Assembly (NCBI GenBank): GCA_944390825.1
Contig: CALXRG010000009.1
Coordinates: 1 to 64,000, forward strand
Source: an uncultured Akkermansia sp.
GTDB lineage: Bacteria > Verrucomicrobiota > Verrucomicrobiia > Verrucomicrobiales > Akkermansiaceae
Length of the DNA stretch: 64,000 bases
Reading direction: 5' to 3'
The position numbers and the translations under genes were made by a program. The stretch's first letter is position 1. Every line of letters starts with the position of its first letter. Below the pieces are notes generated by a model, which was not told where the DNA came from, did no database searches, and saw only the letters and a list, made by a program, of their open reading frames with translations. Positions 17,084 through 25,622 of the stretch are shown piece by piece.

Positions 17084-17875
17084 TTAGTCTTTGCCGGTAC
17101 CCCAGCGGCGGTGCAGCCAGCTTTCTACAGGTGAGAAGAGGAGTTTGTCCGCCAGCAAGCCAACCAGAATAATGATAAACATGACACCGATGACCTGATC
17201 CATGCGCTGGAGTTCGCGCCCGTAGTGCAGGTGCTGTCCGATGCCAAAGCCCGAGACGACGGCAACATAAATCTCCGCAGCCATCAGCGAGCGCCAGGCG
17301 AAGGCCCAGCCTTGCTTCATGCCGCTCACGATGAAGGGTGCCGAGGCGGGCATGGTGACGAAGACAAGGGTGTGCAGAGGGGAGGAGCCCATGGTGCTCG
17401 CGGCACGGGCGTAGATGGGCGGGACGTTGCGGATGCCGTTTTCTGTGGAAAGCAGGACGCTCCACATCGTTCCCATGATGACGACAAAGAGCAGCGCGGC
17501 TTCCGTCTGGCCGAACCATATGCAGGCGAGCGGTACCCAGCAGACGCTCGGCAGGGCTTGGAAGCTTAGCGCAAGGTGCCCCAATGTGTCCTGCACGCAG
17601 CGGAAGCGGGCCGCGAGCATACCCAGAGGTACACCGATGACGAGGCCGATGACGTAGCCGATCAGCAGCCGCCGCAGGGTGACGCCCATGGAGACGATGA
17701 GCTTGCCGTTGACCGTGTTGTCCCACAGGTAGGCGGCTACGCGGCTGGGCGGCGGCATGATGTAGGGGGACCACAGGGACTGATCCAGCCCCAGGAAGGC
17801 CAGATCACCGGTGAGGGCGGCCCAGATGAGGATGATGATGACGAAGAAGGTGATGGAGACCAGGACTCGTTTCAT
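17084..17875 (-). CDS. ABC transporter permease, NitT/TauT (SsuC/TauC) family
   Basis: 263 residues with about six hydrophobic segments beginning right at the N-terminus. The BPD-type EAA loop is visible around GSSPLHTLVFVTMPASAPFIVSG, with ARAASTMG before it, and the SsuC/TauC family opening PPPSRVAAYLWD near residue 40. It forms the membrane channel for a nitrate/sulfonate/taurine-type importer together with the ATPase immediately upstream (40 bases) and the lipoprotein before that. ATG start at 17875. The substrate is not determined by this subunit. Confidence 0.9.
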   Translation of the reverse strand: MKRVLVSITFFVIIILIWAALTGDLAFLGLDQSLWSPYIMPPPSRVAAYLWDNTVNGKLIVSMGVTLRRLLIGYVIGLVIGVPLGMLAARFRCVQDTLGHLALSFQALPSVCWVPLACIWFGQTEAALLFVVIMGTMWSVLLSTENGIRNVPPIYARAASTMGSSPLHTLVFVTMPASAPFIVSGMKQGWAFAWRSLMAAEIYVAVVSGFGIGQHLHYGRELQRMDQVIGVMFIIILVGLLADKLLFSPVESWLHRRWGTGKD

Positions 17876-17914
17876 GACCGTAGATGTTCTGTTCGGAAGG
17901 GGGGTGGGTCGGTG

Positions 17915-18727
17915 TTAATCGGACTCGGCAGCCTGGTAGCCTTTGAGTTCGCTGGTGATGAGGGAGGACATGTCTGCCAGGTCGTGGTCGTTGATGTTGC
18001 GCGGGCGCGGCAGGTCGATCGGGAACTCGCGGCGTACGCGGCCGGGATGAGGGGAGAAGAGCACAACCCGGCTGCCAAGGCAGACGGCTTCGCGGACGTT
18101 GTGGGTTACGAAAACAATGGTCTTGCGCCGTTTGTCCCATACGTCCTGTATGTCGCCGTAGAGGCGTTCGCGTGTCATGGCATCCAGCGCAGAGAACGGC
18201 TCATCCATCAGGAGGATCTTCGGGTTGGGCGCCAGGGAGCGGGCGAGGGCAACGCGTTGTTTCATGCCGCCGGAGAGTTCGTGGATATTGGCGTGGGCGA
18301 AGCGGTCCATTTTGACGAGGAAGAGGTAGTACTTGGCGACTTCCAGCCGCTCCTTATCCGTGAGGTTGGGCTTTTGTTTAAGGCCGAACATAACGTTGCC
18401 GATAACATCAAGCCAGGGGAAGAGCGCGTGCTCCTGGAACATCATCATGCGGTCGCGCCCCGGTCCGGTGATGGGGACGCCATCGAGCAGGGCCATGCCG
18501 CTGTCGGGTTTTTCCAACCCGGCGATGATGTTGAGCAGGGTGGATTTGCCGCAGCCGGAGGGACCAACGAGGCAGACAAACTCGCCTTCGTTGATGTTGA
18601 GGGAGACATCTTCGAGCGCGCGCACGTGTTCGCCGGAGCTGTTGGTGAACTCCTTGTAAACGTGTTCCACGCTTAGCTTGGCTGTGGGGTAGGCGTGGAT
18701 TTCCTCGTGAAAGTTTTGATTCTGCAT
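17915..18727 (-). CDS. ABC transporter ATP-binding protein, NitT/TauT family
   Basis: 270 residues from the ATG at 18727 (MQNQNFHEE), 4 bases after the binding-protein stop; a longer version from 18796 would overlap the previous gene by 65 bases. It shows Walker A GPSGCGKST, the Q-loop QEHALFPW, the signature LSGGMKQRVALARSL, Walker B ILLMDEPFSALD, and the switch His in VFVTHNVREAV. It closely resembles SsuB/TauB ATPases and energises import. The tight spacing argues for translational coupling with its neighbours. Confidence 0.92.
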   Translation of the reverse strand: MQNQNFHEEIHAYPTAKLSVEHVYKEFTNSSGEHVRALEDVSLNINEGEFVCLVGPSGCGKSTLLNIIAGLEKPDSGMALLDGVPITGPGRDRMMMFQEHALFPWLDVIGNVMFGLKQKPNLTDKERLEVAKYYLFLVKMDRFAHANIHELSGGMKQRVALARSLAPNPKILLMDEPFSALDAMTRERLYGDIQDVWDKRRKTIVFVTHNVREAVCLGSRVVLFSPHPGRVRREFPIDLPRPRNINDHDLADMSSLITSELKGYQAAESD

Positions 18728-18731
18728 AGTG

Positions 18732-19949
18732 TTACGGGGTGATCTTGGAGAAAACGGCACAAAGAGACCCTGGCTTGGAGAGGGCGGCAGGAGCATGAAA
18801 AGCCGCTGCCGGGGTGAGGGCTGGCTGTTGCGTGCCGTCTGCCGGCGGTGCGGGAATCTGCCCGGGCGATACTGATGGTGGCACGACAGGCCGGGGCTCC
18901 GACTCCCCTCCCGGACTTCCCGGGGCTGGGACTTCCGGGGCAGGTCCTTCGGGAGTGTGCATGGGTGCTGCCATTGGGTGGTAAATCATGCCTTCGATAG
19001 GGGGAACTCGGGAAATAAGGTCGGCAGCCTGGGCATCCCGCACAAACTGCTCCAGCCCGGGTACATCAATGGCTGTGGTAACAGTCAGGCGAGCCCATGC
19101 ACTTTCGATAACATCCATGGGAAACTCTGTTTGGGTGAGGAAGGAGATTTCTTCCTGGACGCGTTTTTTTGCCTCCTCCGGGTGATCGAGAATCCACTGT
19201 GTGAGATCCGCGTGGGCCTTGATGAGTGAAGCTGCTGCTTCAGGATGGGAACCGAGCCATTTCTCCCGGGCGACCAGCACGGTAGTGACCACATTCGGCT
19301 CCGAGACAAACACTTTGGCTCCCCCCATTGTTTCCAGCCGGGTCACCCATGGTTCCACCGTCCAGCAGCCATCCAGATCGCCCTGGCGCATAAGCTGGAG
19401 CATCATCGAATTGGCCGTGGGGGCGACGCGGCAATCACCACCACCCTCCAGGGTAGCGGTCAGACCGTTTTGCGCGAGCCAGGCGCGGCAGGAGACGTCC
19501 TGTGTATTGCCCAGCTGCGGCGTACCGATGCTGCGTCCCTTGAAATCAGCAGGCTTAGTGATGGGGGAATCCCCCGGTACGACCAGCGCGGCACCTCCAT
19601 TAACCGCGCCCGCCAGCAAACGGATCTCCCGGCCGCTGGCCACACTGTAGGCATTGATAGCCGGGCTCGGGCCCACGTAGGTCACGTCTACCGTGCGGCC
19701 AAAGAGCGCCTCCATAGCGGTCGGCCCGGCCGAGTAGGTGTACCACTCGAACCGGTAGCCCGGCAGGTAGCGCTCAAACCACCCCTCGCCGTGGCGGGTC
19801 ATGTTGCGTGCGACGAGCCCCTGGACATGTGTCACGTTCGGGAAGCAGCCGATACGTACCGTACGGCTGTCCGGGTCCTCGCGGTTGCATCCTGTCACCA
19901 GCATGAGCATGCAGCCCAGCATCGACAGCCATATGTAAATACCCTTCAT
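18732..19949 (-). CDS. ABC transporter substrate-binding lipoprotein, NitT/TauT family
   Basis: 405 residues. The N-terminus MKGIYIWLSMLGCMLMLVTGC has a lipobox (VTGC), so the protein is a lipid-anchored periplasmic binding protein. The body matches SsuA/TauA-like proteins: VRIGCFPNVTHVQGLVARN, SAGPTAMEALFGRTVDVTYVG, and GRSIGTPQLGNTQD. These bind small anions such as taurine, sulfonates or nitrate, but the ligand cannot be read. The last about 75 residues are an unusual Pro/Ala/Glu-rich tail not found in the family. First gene of the operon; a promoter lies directly in front of the ATG. Confidence 0.88.
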   Translation of the reverse strand: MKGIYIWLSMLGCMLMLVTGCNREDPDSRTVRIGCFPNVTHVQGLVARNMTRHGEGWFERYLPGYRFEWYTYSAGPTAMEALFGRTVDVTYVGPSPAINAYSVASGREIRLLAGAVNGGAALVVPGDSPITKPADFKGRSIGTPQLGNTQDVSCRAWLAQNGLTATLEGGGDCRVAPTANSMMLQLMRQGDLDGCWTVEPWVTRLETMGGAKVFVSEPNVVTTVLVAREKWLGSHPEAAASLIKAHADLTQWILDHPEEAKKRVQEEISFLTQTEFPMDVIESAWARLTVTTAIDVPGLEQFVRDAQAADLISRVPPIEGMIYHPMAAPMHTPEGPAPEVPAPGSPGGESEPRPVVPPSVSPGQIPAPPADGTQQPALTPAAAFHAPAALSKPGSLCAVFSKITP

Positions 19950-19956
19950 TCCCCTT

Positions 19957-19984
19957 ATCCTATCAGATTCCGCCCCGCGGTCAA
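19957..19984 (-). promoter_or_regulatory. Promoter of the ABC/glcD operon, TTGACC-16-TAGGAT
   Basis: TTGACC (19979-19984) and TAGGAT (19957-19962), 16-base spacer; the -10 box ends 7 bases before the ATG at 19949, so the message is probably leaderless or has only a few leader bases (AAGGGGA). Confidence 0.6.
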
Positions 19985-20240
19985 GTTGATACTTTTGCTA
20001 TTCATGGCAGCATGTCCCCGCTTGATACACTGTCCGCCGGGAAATGACGCAAAATGGCAAATTCTTCCTCCCTAACTTTTTTATATAGAATGATGTATGA
20101 CAGAATACCAGTGAGATTTGTCAATTCTCAGATGTTTCGTCCTGTGGAGATGTCAATTTTGCAAGCTGCTGTATCTTAAAGGATAATATTGCCGGAAAAA
20201 TAGGCTTTTCCTCACCTTCATTCTGAGACATAAAACAGGC

Positions 20241-21365
20241 ATGAAAAAGGAGAGCGCTGGAGTTTTTCCCGATGGCAAGGCGTCCAGGCTGGCGCCAGAT
20301 CGGGAGACGGTTCAGGGCGGGGGAGCCTCGGGCGATGAGGGAAAGGCGTTGCGACGAGAGCCAGCTCCCGCCCCAGTACCTGCGTTATCTTCTCCGCCGG
20401 GAAAGGAGCTCTCACCGCCCCGGCCGTATCGGGCCCTGGTGGCGGTGCCGTCGGCCACGATGGCGCAGAGACTGACCTTTTGGGATCTCTTTCAGGCTTC
20501 TCTCAAACTGCGCGCGGGGAGGCGTCCCCGGACGCTGATGGAAATTGCTCAGTACGTGCAGCGCATGCTCAGAACGCAACCTTCCTGGAAACACACACTG
20601 GTGAGCGAAATCGATGCGATGGATTGCGTGCGCGTGATAGAGAGCTCGTTTCGGACCGCCTCGATGCAACGCAAGGCCCGGCTTCTGTTGCATGCCATAT
20701 TTGCTCTGGGGGTGAAGTTGGGTGCATGCTGCAGCAATCCTCTCGATTTGGTCAGTTACATCAGCGAGAGGGAAAAACCGATCCGGGCCCTTCGTATCGA
20801 TGAAGTGCGGCGGTTACTTGATGCCGCACAACAGAAAGAACATCTTGCCTGCGCTCCGGCTGTTGGGGTGATGCTTTGGGCGGGGTTGCGCCCTACCGAA
20901 GTTACACGTCTCCGTTGGTCGGATTTACATATGGATGAGCGTGTGATTCACCTCAAGCCCCAGCATGCCAAAACCGGCACTGTACGCCAGGTGCGTATCC
21001 ATGATGTGCTGTGTTCCTGGCTCCAAAGGACGGCACCGTACAGGTCTCTCCAGACCAAACTGGTGCCGCGCGGTTGGGAACGAAGATGGAGGGAATTGCG
21101 CCGGGGCGCAGGCTTCAGAACGTGGACTCCGGATGTATTGCGTCACACCTTTGCTTCATACCATGTAAAGTACTTCCGCAATTTGAGTGAATTGCAGTTG
21201 GAAATGGGGCACAGCTCGGCAAAGATGCTCCTCACCCGCTACTTGGGCATGGATCATGTGACCGCGGAGGGGGCGGCTGAGTTTTGGGGCTACGAGAAGA
21301 CGGAGAAGGGGCCGTCTTTCCCATTCGCGGCAGCAAATTTCCCTTTTCCAACGACGGATTCCTGA
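20241..21365 (+). CDS. Solitary tyrosine recombinase (phage-type integrase)
   Basis: 374 residues. The first 70 are low-complexity and Pro/Ala/Glu-rich, so the real start may be later (ATG at 20463). A SAM-like core-binding domain spans about 75-175 and the catalytic domain 180-345. Catalytic residues: R217 (GLRPTE), K244 (HAKTG), R301 in PDVLRHTF, H324 (EMGH), Y334 (TRYLG). At the box II His position there is Asp (D298). It is related over its catalytic half to the recombinase at 59.0 kb. It ends 218 bases from the 3' end of initiator tRNA, a common integration site, but no phage or element genes are adjacent. The substrate site is unknown. Confidence 0.85.
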   Translation: MKKESAGVFPDGKASRLAPDRETVQGGGASGDEGKALRREPAPAPVPALSSPPGKELSPPRPYRALVAVPSATMAQRLTFWDLFQASLKLRAGRRPRTLMEIAQYVQRMLRTQPSWKHTLVSEIDAMDCVRVIESSFRTASMQRKARLLLHAIFALGVKLGACCSNPLDLVSYISEREKPIRALRIDEVRRLLDAAQQKEHLACAPAVGVMLWAGLRPTEVTRLRWSDLHMDERVIHLKPQHAKTGTVRQVRIHDVLCSWLQRTAPYRSLQTKLVPRGWERRWRELRRGAGFRTWTPDVLRHTFASYHVKYFRNLSELQLEMGHSSAKMLLTRYLGMDHVTAEGAAEFWGYEKTEKGPSFPFAAANFPFPTTDS

Positions 21366-21550
21366 TCTCATCGGCTGATTAGACGCGATGAACCAGTTCC
21401 ACGGTCAGCCTTAGGAGGCCAACATCATTAACACCATTTGCATTCCTGTGATATCACCTCTCAGGCTCCCCTATGCTCTATGATTCTGCCACATGGGAGC
21501 CATGCCTTTTGTCCGTATTGCAGCTGGTATCCAACACAAATCCAAAACAA

Positions 21551-21578
21551 AAAAGCCACTCGATCGAGTGGCTTTTTC
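21551..21578. terminator. Bidirectional terminator beside tRNA-fMet
   Basis: AGCCACTCGA followed by its exact inverse TCGAGTGGCT, flanked by A4-6 on one side and T5 on the other, so it can work in both directions: for the tRNA on the minus strand and for the recombinase on the plus strand. Confidence 0.88.
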
Positions 21579-21582
21579 TTAG

Positions 21583-21656
<74 letters not shown>

Positions 21657-21895
21657 ATTTTCTCTTTTTTGTATCCCGCTAACGGGGACGGCCCTATTTT
21701 AGCGAATGATGGAGTGGTTGTCAAGCTAATTCTGAGGAAAAATGCATTTTTTTGAAAAAAGAGAGGGAAAACCTCATGGATGAAAACGGGAATGAGGCTT
21801 TCAAGTGTGAATCTGATGGAAAGCTGGACAGAAAGACATGGGAGATGACGGCGGGAAAGATGCCGGAGACGGGGAAGGAATGAGAGCGCGGTCTT

Positions 21896-22585
21896 TTATT
21901 TGTCTTTCCTGCTTTCCAGGACATTCTTGGCTTCCTCGGAGCCGGCCTTGGCAGCCATGTGCAGCCAAGCTTCAGCGAGAAGCATATTTTGAGGCAGCCC
22001 TTTGCCTCGGAGGTTACATAGATACATGCCGTACAGAGCTTTCGGGTTGTTGTCCATAGCGGCGTAGCGCAGATAATCGACCATTTCGCGATCCGAAATG
22101 GGCAGCTTTGTGCCGGAGAGGTACAGGTCTGCAATGTAGTCCTGAGTGACTTGGTCACCCGAGGCTGCCGCTTGGAAGAGCCATTTGAAGTATCCTTCCA
22201 TATCTCCGCTCTTTTTGGCTAGGTTCGCCATGGTGAGGGCAGAGGGAACGTGGCCCATGCGGGCGGCTTTTTTGAGATAACGCATGCCAAGCCGGGTATC
22301 TTTCGCCGTACCGAGCCCCGTCATGTGGCAAATGCCGAGCGCTCCGGTGGCGGCAGGGTGGTGTGCGGAAGCTGCAGCCCGGAACCATTGGAAGGCCAGT
22401 TCGGGATTTTGATCCATGCCCTTGCCGGTAAGGGCCATGCAGGCGTAGATATATTGGGCGGCTGTGTTACCTTCCTGCGCGTTGGCGATAAGTTCACGTA
22501 GCGTGAGTGGCCTGTTAAACTGCTGGCAGGCAGGCAACAGCAGCAGGAGTCCTGCCATGAGGATTCTGGTCAGTCGCTTGTTCAC
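21896..22585 (-). CDS. Sel1-repeat lipoprotein
   Basis: 229 residues from a GTG at 22585 that overlaps the stop codon of the uracil-DNA glycosylase gene (GTGA), a sign of translational coupling. The N-terminus is a lipoprotein signal (KRLTRILMAGLLLLLPAC). The rest is Sel1-type repeats of about 36 residues: AAQYIYACMALTGKGM, AATGALGICHMTGLGTAKD, KALYGMYLCNLRGKGLPQN. Such solenoids bind partner proteins in the periplasm; no partner is evident. A longer frame starting at 22738 lies inside the previous gene and is not used. Confidence 0.8.
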   Translation of the reverse strand: MNKRLTRILMAGLLLLLPACQQFNRPLTLRELIANAQEGNTAAQYIYACMALTGKGMDQNPELAFQWFRAAASAHHPAATGALGICHMTGLGTAKDTRLGMRYLKKAARMGHVPSALTMANLAKKSGDMEGYFKWLFQAAASGDQVTQDYIADLYLSGTKLPISDREMVDYLRYAAMDNNPKALYGMYLCNLRGKGLPQNMLLAEAWLHMAAKAGSEEAKNVLESRKDK

Positions 22586-23592
22586 AAAAAGTAGTTCTGT
22601 TGGCGGCTGCTGATAGGCATACCCAGTTTGTCCATGACTGCCAGCATGTCTTCCCAAACGTCGCGGCGGGCTTTGCGTGTATCGGTGCGCAGCAGGTAGC
22701 TCGGGTGATAGGTGACTCGCACCGGAATGTGTTGGCATTCCTGCCAGGTGCCCCTCAGGGAGCCTACGGAGGCTGTGGGGCTATTGAGCAGCCCTTTAGC
22801 TGCGCATCCGCCCAGGCAGACGATGCAGACCGGCTGAATGGCCCGGATTTCGGCCAGGATGAGGGGAAGACAGGCGGCGATCTCTTCTGGGCTGGGGGCG
22901 CGGTTGGCTGTGCCCTGATTGCTCCCCATCGATGGGCGGAATTTGCAGATATTGGAGATGTAGACGTCTTGTCGGGTCAGGCCCATGGCTCGAAGAATCT
23001 GGTTGAGCTTACGGCCGGCTGGCCCGACGAATGGCTCACGCTGCAACTCTTCATCGTGCCCGGGAGCTTCGCCTACCAGCATCAGGCGGGCATGGGGGTT
23101 CCCCGTCGAGAATACCATGGTATCACGCAGGGTACCCAGCCGCTTGGCGGCAGACCAGTTCCTGGCTCTCTCAACCAAGTAGGCTAATTTTTCTTCCACA
23201 CTTTGAGGGGACTTTTCTTCCTCTCTCCGAGGGGGCGGGGCAGGCGGCGCACCGACTGGAGGGGCTTTATGGAAAACCTCGGGGCCGGGGGATGGAGTGC
23301 ATGGTGTCGAAAGCTGCGGGTCCGGAGTGAGCTCAGATGCAGAGAGAACGGCCTCTTCTTCCTCTGAATGGGGTCTGCCTCCGGGCAAATGCGTCTTCCC
23401 TGGGAAGCCCTCAAGAGAAAGGGGGTGCGGCGAAAGAGCAGAGCGTGCCGATGTATGGTTTGCACCGGTGCGGGCCTGTACCATCCATTCGCGCAGGATG
23501 CTTCTGGCGTCATCATCCACGGCGAGACGCTTCAACCCACCTTCGCACAGGTGGGTCAGGCTTTCCACGGTGAGTTGCTTGAGGTTTGGCAT
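22582..23592 (-). CDS. Uracil-DNA glycosylase, family 4-like
   Basis: 336 residues. The first 150 are Pro-rich and probably disordered. The catalytic domain begins near 155: LMLVGEAPGHDEE (water-activating loop), EPFVGPAGRKLNQIL, YISNICKFRP, and the C-terminal HPSYLLR motif. These place it in the family 4/5 superfamily that removes uracil from DNA. Family 4 enzymes usually have CxxC just before the first motif plus two later Cys as [4Fe-4S] ligands. Here the equivalent positions in WSAAKRLG hold no Cys, and the third is displaced by one (NICKF). A cluster may therefore be missing. Overlaps the Sel1 gene by 4 bases. Confidence 0.85.
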   Translation of the reverse strand: MPNLKQLTVESLTHLCEGGLKRLAVDDDARSILREWMVQARTGANHTSARSALSPHPLSLEGFPGKTHLPGGRPHSEEEEAVLSASELTPDPQLSTPCTPSPGPEVFHKAPPVGAPPAPPPRREEEKSPQSVEEKLAYLVERARNWSAAKRLGTLRDTMVFSTGNPHARLMLVGEAPGHDEELQREPFVGPAGRKLNQILRAMGLTRQDVYISNICKFRPSMGSNQGTANRAPSPEEIAACLPLILAEIRAIQPVCIVCLGGCAAKGLLNSPTASVGSLRGTWQECQHIPVRVTYHPSYLLRTDTRKARRDVWEDMLAVMDKLGMPISSRQQNYFL

Positions 23593-23625
23593 CGCGTTGC
23601 AGCAGAGGTTCGCGGCACTGTGGTT

Positions 23626-23653
23626 ATGATAGCACAGGAGTGCGACAAATCAA
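23626..23653 (-). promoter_or_regulatory. UDG promoter, TTGATT-16-TATCAT
   Basis: TTGATT (23648-23653) and TATCAT (23626-23631) on the minus strand; the -35 box overlaps the end of pabA. Start site near 23619, about 27 bases before the ATG. Confidence 0.5.
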
Positions 23654-24294
23654 GCCTGCAGGGGAAAATCCCGGTCAAAATGCTGGGTTAAGCTCTGCCG
23701 GGTGATGTTTTTCGAGGAGTCAATCTGTTCGAGAAAGCCCTGCAATAGGGTGAGTCCCTGTGGACAGAGAATCGACTCCGGGTGAAATTGTACTCCCCAT
23801 AGCGGGAGGTCGCTGTGCTCGAGGGCCATAGGTATGCCACTGCTGTCCTCGCCAAGCAGGCGGAGTGTTGCCGGCCAGTACTCCGGGTCGACCGCCCAGG
23901 AGTGGTACAGCCCCACTTGCAGGGAGTACGGTTGCTGTCGGGTCAGGTATGAGGGCAGTAAATTCAACCGGGCGGCAACACCGTGGCGTGGTTCCTTGAG
24001 TTGCATGAGTCGGGCACCGAAGTGCAGAGCTATCATCTGAAAACCCAGACAAACGCCCAGGCAGGGCCGCCGCCGCTGCACGGATTCGGCCAGCAGACGC
24101 AGCGACGCAGGGTGTTCAGCCGGTAACCCCGGCCCCGGCGAGATGATGAGTGCGTCACATTCGTCCGGCATGAGCTTTGGGGCTTGATTTTCAGCCACGA
24201 TTGTGATATCACAGGAGCCTGCCAGCCGCAGGCGGTCGGCGAGCAGAAAGGTGAAGGAATCATTGTTGTCCAGAAGAAGAATCCGTGGTACCAC
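23650..24294 (-). CDS. pabA: Aminodeoxychorismate/anthranilate synthase glutamine amidotransferase
   Basis: 214 residues from a GTG at 24294 (VVPRILLLDNNDSF, the exact usual beginning of PabA/TrpG); an ATG at 24324 would add 10 residues and overlap pabB. Class I glutaminase: nucleophile Cys in RPCLGVCLGFQ, and His-Glu in GVQFHPES; the oxyanion segment is ISPGPGLP. It releases ammonia from glutamine for the chorismate-using partner. Divergently transcribed from pabB only tens of bases away, which favours the folate (p-aminobenzoate) role over tryptophan. TrpG function is not excluded. Confidence 0.85.
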   Translation of the reverse strand: MVPRILLLDNNDSFTFLLADRLRLAGSCDITIVAENQAPKLMPDECDALIISPGPGLPAEHPASLRLLAESVQRRRPCLGVCLGFQMIALHFGARLMQLKEPRHGVAARLNLLPSYLTRQQPYSLQVGLYHSWAVDPEYWPATLRLLGEDSSGIPMALEHSDLPLWGVQFHPESILCPQGLTLLQGFLEQIDSSKNITRQSLTQHFDRDFPLQA

Positions 24295-24322
24295 ACCCGC
24301 AGGATAGCAGAAAGAGAGCCTC

Positions 24323-25516
24323 ATGTACACTCCCGAATCAGCCAGGCGCGTCATGAACACCCTTGGGCATGCCCGCCGTGCTTTTGCTTTTGTCATCCCG
24401 TATGAAGTGGGCGGTACCGTGCGCGGTGCTGGCGAGGCTCCCCATGCAACTGGTGGCCCCGAATCTCTCCCCGTCCTGATAGCGCCTGATGCCGGCTCCG
24501 CGGCTGCACCCGCTGCTTTCCACGATGCCGCCATGCCCATGGGGCTTGAGGTGCCGACTCTGTATTACAGTTTGCCAGGGGTGGAACGGTTGCCGAACGC
24601 TAGGCCTTTGTCGGATGATGGGCCGCTACCGAAATATGTACCGCTGTCGGGGAGCGGACCTTCGCAGGGAAACAGTCCGTTGCCAAGTGCGGCTGCCCCC
24701 CTTCCGGCACGGGTTATATGGCGTCCTCAACCGCCGGAGTTTGGAGATTATCGACGTGCGTTTGACATCGTGCAGCGGCATCTCCAACGCGGCAACAGCT
24801 ATTTAATTAATCTCTGCTTTGCTACGCCGGTGCGCTGTAATCTGACGCTGGAGCAGATGTTTACCCTGGCACATGCCCCGTACAAACTGCTTGTGCCGGG
24901 GAAGTTCGCATGCTTTTCACCCGAGCCCTTTGTGCATATGGAGGGGGAGCGCATCCGAACGTTTCCGATGAAGGGAACTGTGCGACGGCAGGAAGACGTA
25001 CCGAGGTTGCTCGCGGATCCCAAGGAGGAGCGTGAGCACGCTACGGTTGTAGATTTGCTGCGTAATGACTTGGCACTCGTAGGTCGGCAGGTGGAGGTGG
25101 AGCGGTACCGCTATGTGGAGAGGATCCCGACGCAGAGTGGCGCCCTGTACGCGACAAGCTCGCTGATTTCGGCAGGACTTCCTCGGGATTGGCCGTCTGT
25201 GTTGGGGGATATCCTGTTTGCTCTGTTGCCGGCAGGGAGCGTAACTGGTGCACCCAAGGCATGGACCTGCCGCGCCATAGCCGAGGCTGAAGCGTTGCCC
25301 CGAGGGTACTATACGGGTATTTTCGGTTATTTTGATGGAACGAGCCTGAGGTCTGCTGTCAGTATTCGCTTTGTTGAGCAGTTGGGAAAGGACAGCTTCC
25401 TTTACCGAAGCGGCGGCGGCATCACGACGTTGAGCCGAGCTGAAGATGAGTACCGTGAGTTATGTGACAAAGTTTATTTGCCTTTTGCATCGGCGATGGG
25501 TTCTATGCCTGACTGA
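24323..25516 (+). CDS. pabB: Aminodeoxychorismate synthase component I
   Basis: 397 residues; the ATG at 24353 (MNTLGHARRAF) is an equally possible start. The chorismate-binding domain covers the last 260 residues: QRGNSYLINLCFATPV, FSPEPFVHMEG, FPMKGTVRR (the PIKGT loop with the Lys that marks PabB), ATVVDLLRNDLALVG, LPAGSVTGAPKAW and YTGIFGYFDG. PabB adds ammonia to chorismate, giving aminodeoxychorismate for p-aminobenzoate and folate. The N-terminal lobe is short and Pro-rich. It is followed by a class IV lyase gene and faces pabA, forming the complete pathway. Confidence 0.88.
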   Translation: MYTPESARRVMNTLGHARRAFAFVIPYEVGGTVRGAGEAPHATGGPESLPVLIAPDAGSAAAPAAFHDAAMPMGLEVPTLYYSLPGVERLPNARPLSDDGPLPKYVPLSGSGPSQGNSPLPSAAAPLPARVIWRPQPPEFGDYRRAFDIVQRHLQRGNSYLINLCFATPVRCNLTLEQMFTLAHAPYKLLVPGKFACFSPEPFVHMEGERIRTFPMKGTVRRQEDVPRLLADPKEEREHATVVDLLRNDLALVGRQVEVERYRYVERIPTQSGALYATSSLISAGLPRDWPSVLGDILFALLPAGSVTGAPKAWTCRAIAEAEALPRGYYTGIFGYFDGTSLRSAVSIRFVEQLGKDSFLYRSGGGITTLSRAEDEYRELCDKVYLPFASAMGSMPD

Positions 25517-25622
25517 CTATGCTCTACCGGATAACCATGAGGGGGCGAGTGCGGGGTGGGCAACAGCCATCGGACATTTCCTGGCGAAGCGCCTTTTTTA
25601 TATATAACAGATTCGTGCAGAG

